Shown: piece after piece, positions 51,309 to 60,183 of the stretch
Layout: each line of letters starts with the position of its first letter
Numbering within the stretch: the first letter of the stretch is position 1
Assembly (NCBI GenBank): GCA_019694165.1
Contig: JAIBCL010000029.1
Span: 1-64,000, forward strand
Direction: 5' to 3'
From: Verrucomicrobiaceae bacterium
GTDB lineage: Bacteria > Verrucomicrobiota > Verrucomicrobiia > Verrucomicrobiales > Verrucomicrobiaceae
Length of the DNA stretch: 64,000 bases
Notes under the pieces: generated by a model
Database searches by the model: none
What the model was told of the DNA's origin: nothing
What the model saw: only the letters and a program-made list of their open reading frames with translations
Translations under genes and position numbers: made by a program

Positions 51309-52613
51309 TCAGATGCCCGGCAGTCGCTCGGACGAATCGTTGAAGCTGTCGAGCTTCAGGCCGCCCCAGTCCATGAGCCGGAGGAAGAGGCTGCACATGC
51401 GGCGGTTGGGTTTTTCGAGGTAGTCGAGGACGCGGCCGCCGCGGAGATTGCCGCCGGCACCGCCGAGCAGGATCACCGGCAACTGCTTGGAGTCATGGTT
51501 GCCGTGCAGCATGCTGGAGCAGTGCATGATGGCGGTGTTGTCGAGCAGGGTGCTGTCGCCTTCCTTGATCTCGGACATGCGCTGGCAGAGGTAGGCGAGC
51601 TGCGACATGAAGAACTGGTTGAGCGTGATCAACTCGTCCGGCTGCGAGTGGGCGATGTAGTGATGGTGATCGCGGATGCCGAGGTGCGCGTGGACGATGG
51701 TGGAGGCGTCGTTGCAGTATTTCATCGTCGCGATCCGCGTGGAGTCGGTGCGGAAGGCAAGAATGAGGATGTCATTCATGAGCTTCCAATAGTCCGGCAG
51801 GTCGGCAGGGATGCCGTCGGCAGGCCGTGGACGATCAGGGCTGGTGAGGGTCGGTTTCCAGTCACCGGTCTCGCGCTCCTTGCCCGCGCGCTTGATGCGG
51901 CTCTCCACCTCGTGGACGGAGCCGAGATACTCTTCAAAGCGCTGACGGTCCGCGCTAGAGAGTTTGCGTTGCAGGGACTTGGCGTCTTCGAGCACGGCAT
52001 CGACGACGCGGCGATCATCGCGGTTGCGCTCGGTGCGGAAGAGCTGGTCAAAGGCGAGCGCGGGCCGCGTCTCGGTCCACGTTGGCGACACGGGCGAACT
52101 CCACGAGATGTGCGAGCCGTAGAGCAGCGGATGCCCATCCTGCAGGCCTGGCACTGCCTCCTCGCAGCCGAGCACCAGCGAGGGCACGCGCGTGCGGTCG
52201 CCGATCTGCTTCGCCATCACCTGATCGAAGCTGACGCCCGTGTGGACCTCGTTTTTCGCCATGGTCGCGCCGCTGAGCATGTTCCCCGTCTGCATGCAGT
52301 GGATGATGCCGTTGTTCGCCTGCTCGTTCCAAAGGCCGCGCAGGAAGACCATGCGCTCCTTCCAAGTCTCCAGCGGCTTCAGGCAAGGTCCGAGTTCCAT
52401 CGCGGCTCCTTCGTCCCTGGCCCACCAATGCTTCGAGTGGAAGCCCATGCCGGTGAAGGTGACGAGCGTGCGCGTTGGCGGCAGATGGGAGGCACTCGCC
52501 GAAGCAGCCCGCGCGGGACGCATGCAATCGAGCAAAGGCAACGCGAGGAGCGATCCGACGCCACGCAGTGCGTGGCGTCGGCTGATGAGCCAGGTGTTGC
52601 GTTGGATGTTCAT
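51309..52613 (-). CDS. DUF1552 protein with Tat signal (B)
   Basis: This 434-residue protein has the signal SRRHALRGVGSLLALPLLDC, and the same blocks as its neighbour: TLVTFTGMGFHSKHWWARDEGAAMELGPCLKPLETWKERMVFLRGL, TGNMLSGATMAKNE, ETRPALAFDQLF and LLGGAGGNLRGGRVLDYLEKPN. The two DUF1552 proteins are clear paralogs but have diverged well beyond a recent duplication. A toxin-antitoxin pair (52793-53382) on the opposite strand now separates this gene from the DUF1592 gene at 53422, its expected operon partner. Confidence 0.92.
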   Translation of the reverse strand: MNIQRNTWLISRRHALRGVGSLLALPLLDCMRPARAASASASHLPPTRTLVTFTGMGFHSKHWWARDEGAAMELGPCLKPLETWKERMVFLRGLWNEQANNGIIHCMQTGNMLSGATMAKNEVHTGVSFDQVMAKQIGDRTRVPSLVLGCEEAVPGLQDGHPLLYGSHISWSSPVSPTWTETRPALAFDQLFRTERNRDDRRVVDAVLEDAKSLQRKLSSADRQRFEEYLGSVHEVESRIKRAGKERETGDWKPTLTSPDRPRPADGIPADLPDYWKLMNDILILAFRTDSTRIATMKYCNDASTIVHAHLGIRDHHHYIAHSQPDELITLNQFFMSQLAYLCQRMSEIKEGDSTLLDNTAIMHCSSMLHGNHDSKQLPVILLGGAGGNLRGGRVLDYLEKPNRRMCSLFLRLMDWGGLKLDSFNDSSERLPGI

Positions 52614-52792
52614 GGGTTGAGTTTGGGTTGGGAGTGAGCGGATGTGGAAAAGGGAGCGATGAGCAAACCTACGACAGCGGAGTCAAGGAACTGGCGGCGT
52701 GGGATGAACGGTGTGGTTTCACGAAAGGAACAGGGCTGATGGCTCTCCATGAGAGCGTTGCAATGGCAGGCTCACCGTGTTATTGAAGCTCC

Positions 52793-53032
52793 ATGAGTGA
52801 CCGAGCCTTGCTTGCACGCATAACCTCCAGCCCCGACATCTGTCACGGCAAGCCCTGCATTCGCGGCCTGCGCTATCCGATTGAATCCGTTCTCGAGTGG
52901 TTAAGCAGCGGCATGACCCATGCTGAGATTCTCGCCGACTACGAAGACCTTGAGGAAGATGATCTTCGCGCGGCGACGGCTTGGGCCGCACGGCTTGTGA
53001 GAACGAAACGCATTGATCCAGTGACGGCATGA
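52793..53032 (+). CDS. DUF433 antitoxin-like protein
   Basis: This 79-residue protein matches the DUF433 family: ITSSPDICHGKPCIRGLRYPIESVLEWLSSGMTHAEILADYEDLEEDDLRAATAWA. DUF433 proteins contain a winged-helix-like fold and pair with PIN-like DUF5615 proteins as antitoxins. The stop overlaps the next gene's start (ATGA), so translation is coupled. Confidence 0.88.
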   Translation: MSDRALLARITSSPDICHGKPCIRGLRYPIESVLEWLSSGMTHAEILADYEDLEEDDLRAATAWAARLVRTKRIDPVTA

Positions 53033-53382
53033 AGTTCGTCGTGGATGCCCAACTGCCGAGACGGTTGGCGGTTGAAATCAACGCCCTCGGCGATGATGCG
53101 ATCCACACCCTCGATCTGCCTGCGAAGAATCGAACTTCAGACGCGTCCATCATCGAAGTGGCGCTAGCCGAGGCACGAGTGGTCGTGACCAAAGACAGCG
53201 ATTTTGTGGACAGCTTTCTACTGCGTGGCGAGCCTGAAAAGCTGCTCTTTATCACCACCGGGAACATCACGAACAACGATCTGATCCACCTTTTGCGCGC
53301 CAACTGGCAGCCCATCTTGTCCATGCTTTCACAAGGCGACTTCGTGGAACTCAGTCGGACAGCGCTGACGCTACACTCTTGA
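53029..53382 (+). CDS. DUF5615 PIN-like toxin protein
   Basis: This 117-residue protein begins MKFVVDAQLPRRLAVEINALGDDAIHTLDL, the DUF5615 signature (acidic residue then QLP), followed by DASIIEVALAEARVVVTKDSDFVDSFLL, which holds the remaining acidic PIN-like residues. It is probably an RNase toxin held in check by the DUF433 protein encoded just upstream. The pair is inserted opposite to the flanking DUF1592 and DUF1552 genes. Confidence 0.88.
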   Translation: MKFVVDAQLPRRLAVEINALGDDAIHTLDLPAKNRTSDASIIEVALAEARVVVTKDSDFVDSFLLRGEPEKLLFITTGNITNNDLIHLLRANWQPILSMLSQGDFVELSRTALTLHS

Positions 53383-53421
53383 ATGGCGATCACTGGTTGT
53401 TGCGACTTCTTCATGCGCCCT

Positions 53422-56400
53422 TCATTTCGTCCGGTTTTCTGCCGATTTCATCGCCCCTGCTGCGGGCCGGATGCAGCGGAATTGTTCGCTGCGGACGATG
53501 ACGAGCAGGGCGTCTGACCAGCGTCCGCCGGTGATCATGGTCTTGCTTACTTCATCAACGAGCGCGCGGTCAGAGGGCAGCACGGCGCGGCTCAGGGCGT
53601 AGCCGGTCAGCTTGCGGGCGAGTGTGCGCAGCAGGTCCTCGCGTCGCGGGCCGGCGACGTAGTTTCGCAGGCCGGCGAAATCATGGACATCGGTGCCGTC
53701 GCGCAGGGTTGCACGGCTCTCGCCGGGCTTCATCGAGCTGGCGGGTCGCAGGCGGCCGATGGCGTCGAACTGCTCCAGTGTCATGCCATACGGATCGATG
53801 CGGACGTGGCAGGCAGCGCAGTTGGCGTCCTTGCGATGGCGTTCGGTGAGTTCACGCACGCTCAGGCCAGCGGGCACGGCATCGGGCAGCGGCGGCACAT
53901 TGGGCGGGGGCTTGGGCAAGCGGTCACCGAGCGTGTGGGCCACCCAGGCTCCGCGTTTGATGGGGCTGGTGCGGGCGGCGGCGGATTGTTTGGCGAGCAC
54001 GGCGCCGAGTCCCAGCAGACCACCGCGACCGTAGGAGGCAATTTTGTCCACGCGACGCCACTCGAGCCCCTTCACGCCGGGGATGCCGTAGTGCTTGGCG
54101 AGCACCTCGTTGATGATGACTGCATCGGTGGCGATCACCTCGCTCACCGCGCGGTCGTTGGTGAGCAGGTCTTCAAAAAAGCGCACCGGTTCCTCGGCCA
54201 GCGCGTCACGCACAGCGGGCGTGAACTCGGGGAAGTCCTTCAAGCTGCGGCCATGGTTGGCGACGAAGTCCCGCACGCCGAGCCAGCGGGCGCCAAACTC
54301 CTCCGCCATGCCGCGAGTCCGCCTGTCTTTGACCATCCGGCGCACCTGTGCCTCCAGCACGGCGGGCTCGTGCAGACGTGAGGCCACCGCACGCAGTTCG
54401 TCATCAGGAATCGAGTCCCAAAGCAGGAAGCTCAGCCGCGTGGCCAATTCATCGCCCGACACTGGCTGCCAGCGCGGCCCGGCCGCCGGCTGCTCCACGC
54501 GGTAAAGGAACCACGGCGATGACAGCACGCGGGCCAACGCCGCGCGGAAGGCCGGATCATGCTTGATGCCCTCGGCACGATCGGCGCGATACGCAGAGAC
54601 AAGGGTCTCGCGTTCATCGGTGTCGAGGGGCCGACGCCAGGCCCGTGCAGCGAAAGCGAGCAGCGCATCGAGGTGCTTCGGTTCGGCGGCAACTTGCTGA
54701 GCAAGAAGCGCCGCCTCCTCCCGCTTCACACGTTCTCCGATGACCGGATTGAAGAAGAAATCCATGCGCGGTGCGCCGTTCGGATTGGCGTAAAACTTCA
54801 GCAACTCCGCATACATCAGCGCGTGGGCATGGGCGTCCTCGCGCAGGAAATGCAGCTCGCTCCACAGGCGCTCCAACTCCTCGCGGCTCGCATCGTTGAG
54901 CATGAGACGACGCAGCGGTTCGTCCTCGCGATGGAACATGAACAGGCTGCCCTGCGCATCACGCGGGATGATCGGCTCAAAAAGCACCGAGGGTGGAAAC
55001 AGCGCGCGAAACTCTGCGGCAGGACGAGCGCGCTCAGCGGCGACACGCGGATGCACGATCTGCGCGACTCGCAACTCGGGCTCATCCACAACAAGCGGAT
55101 CGCCCGAGCGAAACGCAGTTGGGTTGGTCCTCTGTGGATTGAGCTTCTGCGAGTCCTTCGCATCCCGAAAGTCCGGCTCCGCGAGCAGCAGCGCCTGAAC
55201 CGTGGCCGTCTCCGGGCTGCCGACTTCAACGCTCACATCGGCACGAAGCAATCGCGGCAAGGCGAGCAGCTTCATCAGCGGCTCTGGCAGCTTTTTCAAA
55301 TCCAGGCGCACCTCGGAGCCAGCCTCCGTGACCAGCGCCGTCGGGGGCACGGGACGACCTTTTGGATGTCGGCCAAAACGGAGCCCGGATGCTGCCTCGA
55401 TGGCTGAGCGCAGCTCAACGTGTTCCGCCAGCACCAGAGCGGGCGCATCGCCACCTTCCAATCGAAGTTTATCCCACACCACGAAGGTGCCCGGCACCGC
55501 CGGGGCCACTTGCCTTGCAACCAGTCGGAAGATCGGCTCGCGTGCCGCGCTCTCCACTCGCTCCACGGCGACCATGCGCATCGTGTCCTCCCACGCGGGG
55601 AAGCCGTTGCCCACCGCGAGGACACTGTGCTTATACTTGAGGTAGCGGCTCGCGAACAACTTGTCCTGCATGGCAGTGATCGCGTCGAGAATGGGGGCGG
55701 GATCGGTCGTGGTCGTGCGCCATTTTTCTCGGATCCAGGCGAGCATATCCTTTGGCAGACCCGCACTCGGTAGGATCGCAGGCCGCTCGCCCACAACGGC
55801 CAGCGCTTGCCCCAGCTCCGGTGCGGCGAGATGAGAGAGTTCGAATGAAACGCCGTCGCTCCCGGAAGGATGAGCATCGGCGACACGACCCGCGACCGCG
55901 ACCTCGGCATCGATTGGGCTTGTCCAGGCGACCGTCACTGGGCGCTTCGGTCCCGGATGCACGAAGACCGACCGTGCGGGCAAATTCGTCCAGACCTGCA
56001 AGGGTTCGGTGCCGGTATTCACAAAGACCGAGGGATCGGAGCCGAGGCTCCACGATTTCAACTCGGTGCGTTCGGCGATGCTGTTACGCTGCTCGGTGAG
56101 GAACACCGGGGCGGATGTCGTCTCCAGGAAGCTCCAACTCGCCCCGTGCTTGTCCGTCCTCGGGTTGCCCTTCAAAAGATCGGGAATCACATCCGCGACG
56201 CTCCAGCTTCGCCGAGCGCCGGTCGTTTCGCGGATCGTCCATTCGATGAGCGTGCTGTCGGCTCCATAGCTTTGGTTGGGCAGCACGGTCAGGAGCAGCA
56301 CTTCGCCGCGCCGAACCGAAACCGCATGCTCCAAGGGCACCGAGCCCGCTTCCGGCACCTTCGACGCCACGAGCATCCGTTTCGACGCAGCCCAGCGCGA

Positions 56401-57351
56401 CTCGATTTTCTGCCGCGCCGAGTCGAGAGCCTGCTGCCGCTGTTTTCTCTCAGCTTCCACCTGGGCTGCTTTTGCCTCCCATTGCCTCGTTTGCGCATCG
56501 AGCTCCGCTGCCGGCTGGACGCTGAGTCCCGCCCAAAGCGCGGCTAGGTAAGTCGCGTTGAGTTTCTCCTCCGCCGCGACTTCCGCGATGGCAGCGGGAC
56601 CGTCGCGAGTGAGCCGGTCGCGATGTTTCAGCGTCGCCAGGAGATGCGCACGGAGCGGCGGCCTTCCCCAGTTGTCCGCATGGAGCGAGTGAAAACTGCG
56701 CAGCGCCTTCTCCGCCTCCGCCGTCCAGTCTGGACGGTCCGCAGAGGTTGAAAAACGGAAGCCCGTGGGCAGCAGCACCGCCCGCGCCGCGACATAGCGC
56801 GCGGCCTGATGATAGCGCTCCACCAACCCCGGCGTCATCGGCATGGCCTCACCGACATTGGCAAACCCCTCGCCGCCCACACTATCGGGCGCAAACTCAC
56901 CGGCCTGCGTCGGCTGCATGTCCACGCCCGTGAGATCACGCACCGCATGGTCATACTCCGCATTCGTCAGTCGGCGCAGCGTCACCGGCCCAGGGTCCCC
57001 CGCATGTGCTGCCGCCGCCTCATCCACCGCTGCCCCGATCCAGCCGAGCAACTGATCTCGCTCGGCCAAACTCGGCTGCGGAGATTTCTTCGGTGGCATG
57101 TCGCCCTCATTCAACCTTTCGGCAATGTCCTCCAGCACCTTCGGCTGCGCGAGCAGCGCCTCAGCGGTGCCAAGGCTCGTGAGGTCGAGATCGTTGTCCT
57201 TGGGCTCCTTGCCGTGGCATTTGCCGCAGGTCTTCACCATCAACGGATGAATCCGCTCCGCATACGCCTTCGCTTGCTCGCCCGCACCATCAGCAGCGGC
57301 AGCCGTGAGCGCGAAGCACACCGCCAGGGAGGGAACGAGGAAGCGGATCAT
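53422..57351 (-). CDS. Diheme DUF1592-family cytochrome protein, second copy
   Basis: This 1309-residue exported protein has a signal at 1-23. The first heme motif is CGKCH in IHPLMVKTCGKCHGKEPKDNDLDLTS; the second is CAACH in the C-terminal NCAACHVRIDPYGMTLEQFDAIGR. DUF1587 (RRLTNAEYDHAVRDLTGVDM), DUF1595/1592 (RRPLDTDERETLVSAY) and DUF1588 (GRGGLLGLGAVLAKQSAAARTSPIKRGAW) follow in order. A charged coiled-coil segment lies near 300-330 (AKAAQVEAERKQRQQALDSA). It equals the 29346-33275 paralog in length by coincidence, and it lacks that gene's palindrome insertion. It starts 39 bp after the GntR-type regulator stops. Confidence 0.92.
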   Translation of the reverse strand: MIRFLVPSLAVCFALTAAAADGAGEQAKAYAERIHPLMVKTCGKCHGKEPKDNDLDLTSLGTAEALLAQPKVLEDIAERLNEGDMPPKKSPQPSLAERDQLLGWIGAAVDEAAAAHAGDPGPVTLRRLTNAEYDHAVRDLTGVDMQPTQAGEFAPDSVGGEGFANVGEAMPMTPGLVERYHQAARYVAARAVLLPTGFRFSTSADRPDWTAEAEKALRSFHSLHADNWGRPPLRAHLLATLKHRDRLTRDGPAAIAEVAAEEKLNATYLAALWAGLSVQPAAELDAQTRQWEAKAAQVEAERKQRQQALDSARQKIESRWAASKRMLVASKVPEAGSVPLEHAVSVRRGEVLLLTVLPNQSYGADSTLIEWTIRETTGARRSWSVADVIPDLLKGNPRTDKHGASWSFLETTSAPVFLTEQRNSIAERTELKSWSLGSDPSVFVNTGTEPLQVWTNLPARSVFVHPGPKRPVTVAWTSPIDAEVAVAGRVADAHPSGSDGVSFELSHLAAPELGQALAVVGERPAILPSAGLPKDMLAWIREKWRTTTTDPAPILDAITAMQDKLFASRYLKYKHSVLAVGNGFPAWEDTMRMVAVERVESAAREPIFRLVARQVAPAVPGTFVVWDKLRLEGGDAPALVLAEHVELRSAIEAASGLRFGRHPKGRPVPPTALVTEAGSEVRLDLKKLPEPLMKLLALPRLLRADVSVEVGSPETATVQALLLAEPDFRDAKDSQKLNPQRTNPTAFRSGDPLVVDEPELRVAQIVHPRVAAERARPAAEFRALFPPSVLFEPIIPRDAQGSLFMFHREDEPLRRLMLNDASREELERLWSELHFLREDAHAHALMYAELLKFYANPNGAPRMDFFFNPVIGERVKREEAALLAQQVAAEPKHLDALLAFAARAWRRPLDTDERETLVSAYRADRAEGIKHDPAFRAALARVLSSPWFLYRVEQPAAGPRWQPVSGDELATRLSFLLWDSIPDDELRAVASRLHEPAVLEAQVRRMVKDRRTRGMAEEFGARWLGVRDFVANHGRSLKDFPEFTPAVRDALAEEPVRFFEDLLTNDRAVSEVIATDAVIINEVLAKHYGIPGVKGLEWRRVDKIASYGRGGLLGLGAVLAKQSAAARTSPIKRGAWVAHTLGDRLPKPPPNVPPLPDAVPAGLSVRELTERHRKDANCAACHVRIDPYGMTLEQFDAIGRLRPASSMKPGESRATLRDGTDVHDFAGLRNYVAGPRREDLLRTLARKLTGYALSRAVLPSDRALVDEVSKTMITGGRWSDALLVIVRSEQFRCIRPAAGAMKSAENRTK

Positions 57352-57390
57352 GAGTTGAGTGGTGAGTGGAAGTTCGAGAAACCGACAAAA

Positions 57391-58050
57391 TCACTTGGCC
57401 GCAGGCAGCACCGGCAGCCATTCACGCCAGCTCAGGATGTGCTGGCGCATGAGCCGTTCGCAGTCGGTAGGAGACTTGGTTTTGAAAGCCTCCACCACAC
57501 CTTGGTGACTGCTCACGGTTTCTGCACGCGTGCCGCGAGTCTGGAGTTGCTTTGAGCGATGCAGCCGCCCCAGCCAAAGCTCCAATTCACTGCGCAGCGA
57601 ATGCCAGAGCTTGAGCAGTCGTGCATTCCCCGATGCATCCAGAATGATCTCGTGGAAATCGAGATCCAAGTGAGTGACCTGAAGCAACGTGGTGGCCTTG
57701 CTGGTGGCCTTGATGTTTTTTTCAAGACGCGAACAATCTGCGCGCAAGCCCGGTGCAGCCAGCCGAGCCGCCACAGGTTCCAGTGCGAGACGCAGCACAT
57801 ACAGCTCTTCAAAATCATGTGGTGTCAGGTCTTTGACATAAGCCCGTCCCGTGTCGCTGAACTCCACCAACCCTTCGCGCTCTAGCGTGAACAACGCCTC
57901 CCTCACCGGCACGCGACTGACGCCAAGCCGTTGCGCGACGGCAGACTCAGCGAGGAGATGACCTGGAGAAATCTCGCCATCGAGGATTTCCTGCCGGAGA
58001 CGAGAGACGGTGATGTCGGAGCGGGTGGTGGTAACTGGAGTTAAGCTCAT
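57391..58050 (-). CDS. FadR-type GntR-family transcriptional regulator
   Basis: Start set at ATG 58050 (MSLTPVTTTRSDITV); earlier in-frame codons lie inside the operator. The protein has 219 residues. The winged helix-turn-helix reads LLAESAVAQRLGVSRVPVREALFTLEREGLVE, and the C-terminal FCD domain includes LRLALEPVAARLAA, LDLDFHEIILDASGNARL and SSHQGVVEAFKTKSPTDCERLMRQHI, with His residues placed to bind a metal and a carboxylate ligand. Regulators of this class control glycolate, lactate and sugar-acid genes. It follows glcF and precedes the DUF1592 gene, and probably regulates one or both, and itself, through the operator at 58052-58079. Confidence 0.93.
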   Translation of the reverse strand: MSLTPVTTTRSDITVSRLRQEILDGEISPGHLLAESAVAQRLGVSRVPVREALFTLEREGLVEFSDTGRAYVKDLTPHDFEELYVLRLALEPVAARLAAPGLRADCSRLEKNIKATSKATTLLQVTHLDLDFHEIILDASGNARLLKLWHSLRSELELWLGRLHRSKQLQTRGTRAETVSSHQGVVEAFKTKSPTDCERLMRQHILSWREWLPVLPAAK

Positions 58051-58051
58051 G

Positions 58052-58079
58052 TGGTATACCATTTCCATACGGTATACCA
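58052..58079. promoter_or_regulatory. Double palindromic operator for the GntR-type regulator
   Basis: TGGTATACCA (58052-58061, a perfect palindrome) and CGGTATACCA (58070-58079) are centred 18 bp apart, immediately before the regulator's ATG. TNGTATACNA-type sites are typical for FadR-subfamily dimers. No other copy was noticed in the window. Confidence 0.75.
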
Positions 58080-58139
58080 TTGAGGGTCTTTCTCTGCCGA
58101 CTGAGAAAGTGTCGTGTCTTTTGTTTTGCCCACCGCGGC

Positions 58140-59336
58140 TTAGACAGGCGTTAAGGCAAAACCCTCTCCCGGATCGAGCAGTTGAATGACATGCTTCACT
58201 TCGTAGGGGCGGGTGACGAGTCCGGTCGCTCCGGCGCTGTGCCATTGCATCATGCAAACGTGGTTCGCGGTGCCAAGGATGACGGGATCGCCTTCGGCTT
58301 CGTTGAGGAAGGCGGACTTCGCAGAGAGGATGGCGCGGGCGTTCTCGGGTTTATCGAGGTTGTAAACGCCGCCGGAGCCGCAGCAGTCCTTGGCGTTCGG
58401 CGCGAGTGCCCAGGGGATGCCCGTGGCGTCGAGGACGTTCGCGGGAATGCCGGGAGCTTTTTGTCCGTGCACGAGGTGGCAGGGCAGATCGACGTAGAGT
58501 CGCGCGGTGGTGGAGCGCGGCTCGCGCTTCTTCAGGTCGAGGTCGCCGAGGAAGGTGAGCACGTCGCGCACGGGTTTGTTGGGGGCGAGTGTCTTGGCCA
58601 GCGAGTAACCGCAGCCGGAGGAATTGCTGACGATGGCATCGACATCGAGCGGGCCAAATGCTCGCCGGTTCTGTTCGCGAAGCGCTTCAACACCCTCAAG
58701 TCCGGTGTGCTCCTGGAAGGTACCGCAGCAGGTTTGGTTCTCCGGGGTGATGACCTGGCAGTTGTTCTCGATGAGCACGCGCACGGTGGCGAAGTTGATG
58801 TCGCGAAACATCGCTTCCATCAGGCAGCCAGTGAGCAAGGCGACGCGCGGGCCGGTGGGCTTCTTCGCGCGCATGAGTTCACGCGCGTAGCCTGCAGTGC
58901 TTTTCAGCAGCGCGGGTTTGCCGGGCAGGAGAAACGGATGCGGTGTGAGGCCGAGGTTTCGCATCATGCGCGCGGGGAGCATCGCGAGATTGAAGAGCGA
59001 CTGATGCGTGACGGCGTGGGCGGCGAGTCGGATCGCGGGCGATGGATGTGAACGATGAGTCGCGACATGATCGTGGCGTGTGTGCTCGAAGAGTTCGCCA
59101 TACGGCACATGCGCTGGGCAGGCGGTTTCGCAGGCGAGACAGCCGACGCATTCGCTGGTGTAGAAGTCGGTCCATTCATCGCGCGGGATCTTGCCAGCGG
59201 CTTCTTCACTCCAGAGACGAAGGCGACCGCGTGGGGAGTTGTTCTCGTCGCCCGTGAGTATGTAAGTCGGGCACACGGCGAGACAGAAGCCGCAGTGGGT
59301 GCAGTTGGAGTAGTGATCGGTGGCTTCAACGCTCAT
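58140..59336 (-). CDS. glcF: Glycolate/lactate oxidase iron-sulfur subunit
   Basis: The protein has 398 residues. Two 4Fe-4S clusters are at the N-terminus: CTHCGFCLAVCP and CVGCLACETACP. Two CCG-type domains follow, one ending in NQTCCGTFQEHTG and the other in DCCGSGGVYNL. This is the electron-carrying subunit of the GlcDEF glycolate (or D-lactate) dehydrogenase, passing electrons toward quinone at the inner membrane. Its start overlaps the glcE stop by 11 bp. Last of the glcD-glcE-glcF set; the GntR-type gene follows 89 bp on. Confidence 0.95.
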   Translation of the reverse strand: MSVEATDHYSNCTHCGFCLAVCPTYILTGDENNSPRGRLRLWSEEAAGKIPRDEWTDFYTSECVGCLACETACPAHVPYGELFEHTRHDHVATHRSHPSPAIRLAAHAVTHQSLFNLAMLPARMMRNLGLTPHPFLLPGKPALLKSTAGYARELMRAKKPTGPRVALLTGCLMEAMFRDINFATVRVLIENNCQVITPENQTCCGTFQEHTGLEGVEALREQNRRAFGPLDVDAIVSNSSGCGYSLAKTLAPNKPVRDVLTFLGDLDLKKREPRSTTARLYVDLPCHLVHGQKAPGIPANVLDATGIPWALAPNAKDCCGSGGVYNLDKPENARAILSAKSAFLNEAEGDPVILGTANHVCMMQWHSAGATGLVTRPYEVKHVIQLLDPGEGFALTPV

Positions 59337-60183
59337 GGAGGGCTTGTTCGAGAGTGGTGAGCCACGAGGATTCTTCCGGAGATGGATCGCGTGCAGTGAT
59401 GTGGCGGGAGTGTAGTTCGTAGCTGAGACTGGCAGTCAAAGCCGTCGAATCGAAGTTGCCATGAATGACACCGCAGTAGCACAGGCCAATGCCGGTGAAG
59501 GATTCCGCGAGTTTGATCACAAGATCAGGTGTGGTTTTGATCGTGGCTTCAGGCAAGCCGTCGCGTGGAGCTTCGGCGTCGTGCTTCACTTCGACGTGAG
59601 TGTTCGTGCTGCTCGCGATGCGACGGAGTTCGGCTTCGAAGATCGGTGCTTCTTCGCGTGGTGTGTGCACGACGACGCGCACATGCTTGGTGCCATCGCG
59701 GCAGATGTAATCCACGGAGTCCCACCAGTGCATCCAGCCGCTATGAAGGAGTTGATGCACAACTTGCGACAGTGCTTCACCACGAAACTCCGCCACCATC
59801 GTGAAGCCGCAGTCAGGTCGCAGACGAATCACATAATCGAGCGGTTCACCAAAACGCGTGCCGGTGTGCAGCAGGAAACGCAACCAGTCATAGCCCGTCG
59901 TCGTCTTAGCTACGCGTTCCCCGACACGCACGACTTTGCCGCTCGGCAGACGCCAGTTCATGCCGAGGATATTGTCGCAGAACGGTCCGAAGCGATGCGA
60001 CGCAGGCGCGTGCGTGGCGGCTTCGACGTGATCGCGCAGAGTGGCTTTGGCATCGAGGATCAACGGGAAGCGCAGACGATGCGGCGCGCAAAGGGCTTCG
60101 ATGTCGGCGAGCGTGGCGCTGGCGGAAACGCAGGCGGTGCCGTCGATGGCATCGACGAAGGGTTCAAACAAACGCTCGCTCAT
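59326..60183 (-). CDS. glcE: Glycolate oxidase FAD-binding subunit
   Basis: This 285-residue protein has the PCMH-type FAD fold in reduced form: ATLADIEALCAPHRLRFPLI, FCDNILGMNWRLPSGKVVRVGERVAKTTTGYDWLRFLLHTGTRFGEPLDYVIRLRP. It is shorter than E. coli GlcE (about 350 residues), as many homologs are. It overlaps glcD by ATGA and glcF by 11 bp, so the three subunits are translated in concert. Together they oxidise glycolate to glyoxylate or D-lactate to pyruvate. Confidence 0.93.
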   Translation of the reverse strand: MSERLFEPFVDAIDGTACVSASATLADIEALCAPHRLRFPLILDAKATLRDHVEAATHAPASHRFGPFCDNILGMNWRLPSGKVVRVGERVAKTTTGYDWLRFLLHTGTRFGEPLDYVIRLRPDCGFTMVAEFRGEALSQVVHQLLHSGWMHWWDSVDYICRDGTKHVRVVVHTPREEAPIFEAELRRIASSTNTHVEVKHDAEAPRDGLPEATIKTTPDLVIKLAESFTGIGLCYCGVIHGNFDSTALTASLSYELHSRHITARDPSPEESSWLTTLEQALHER

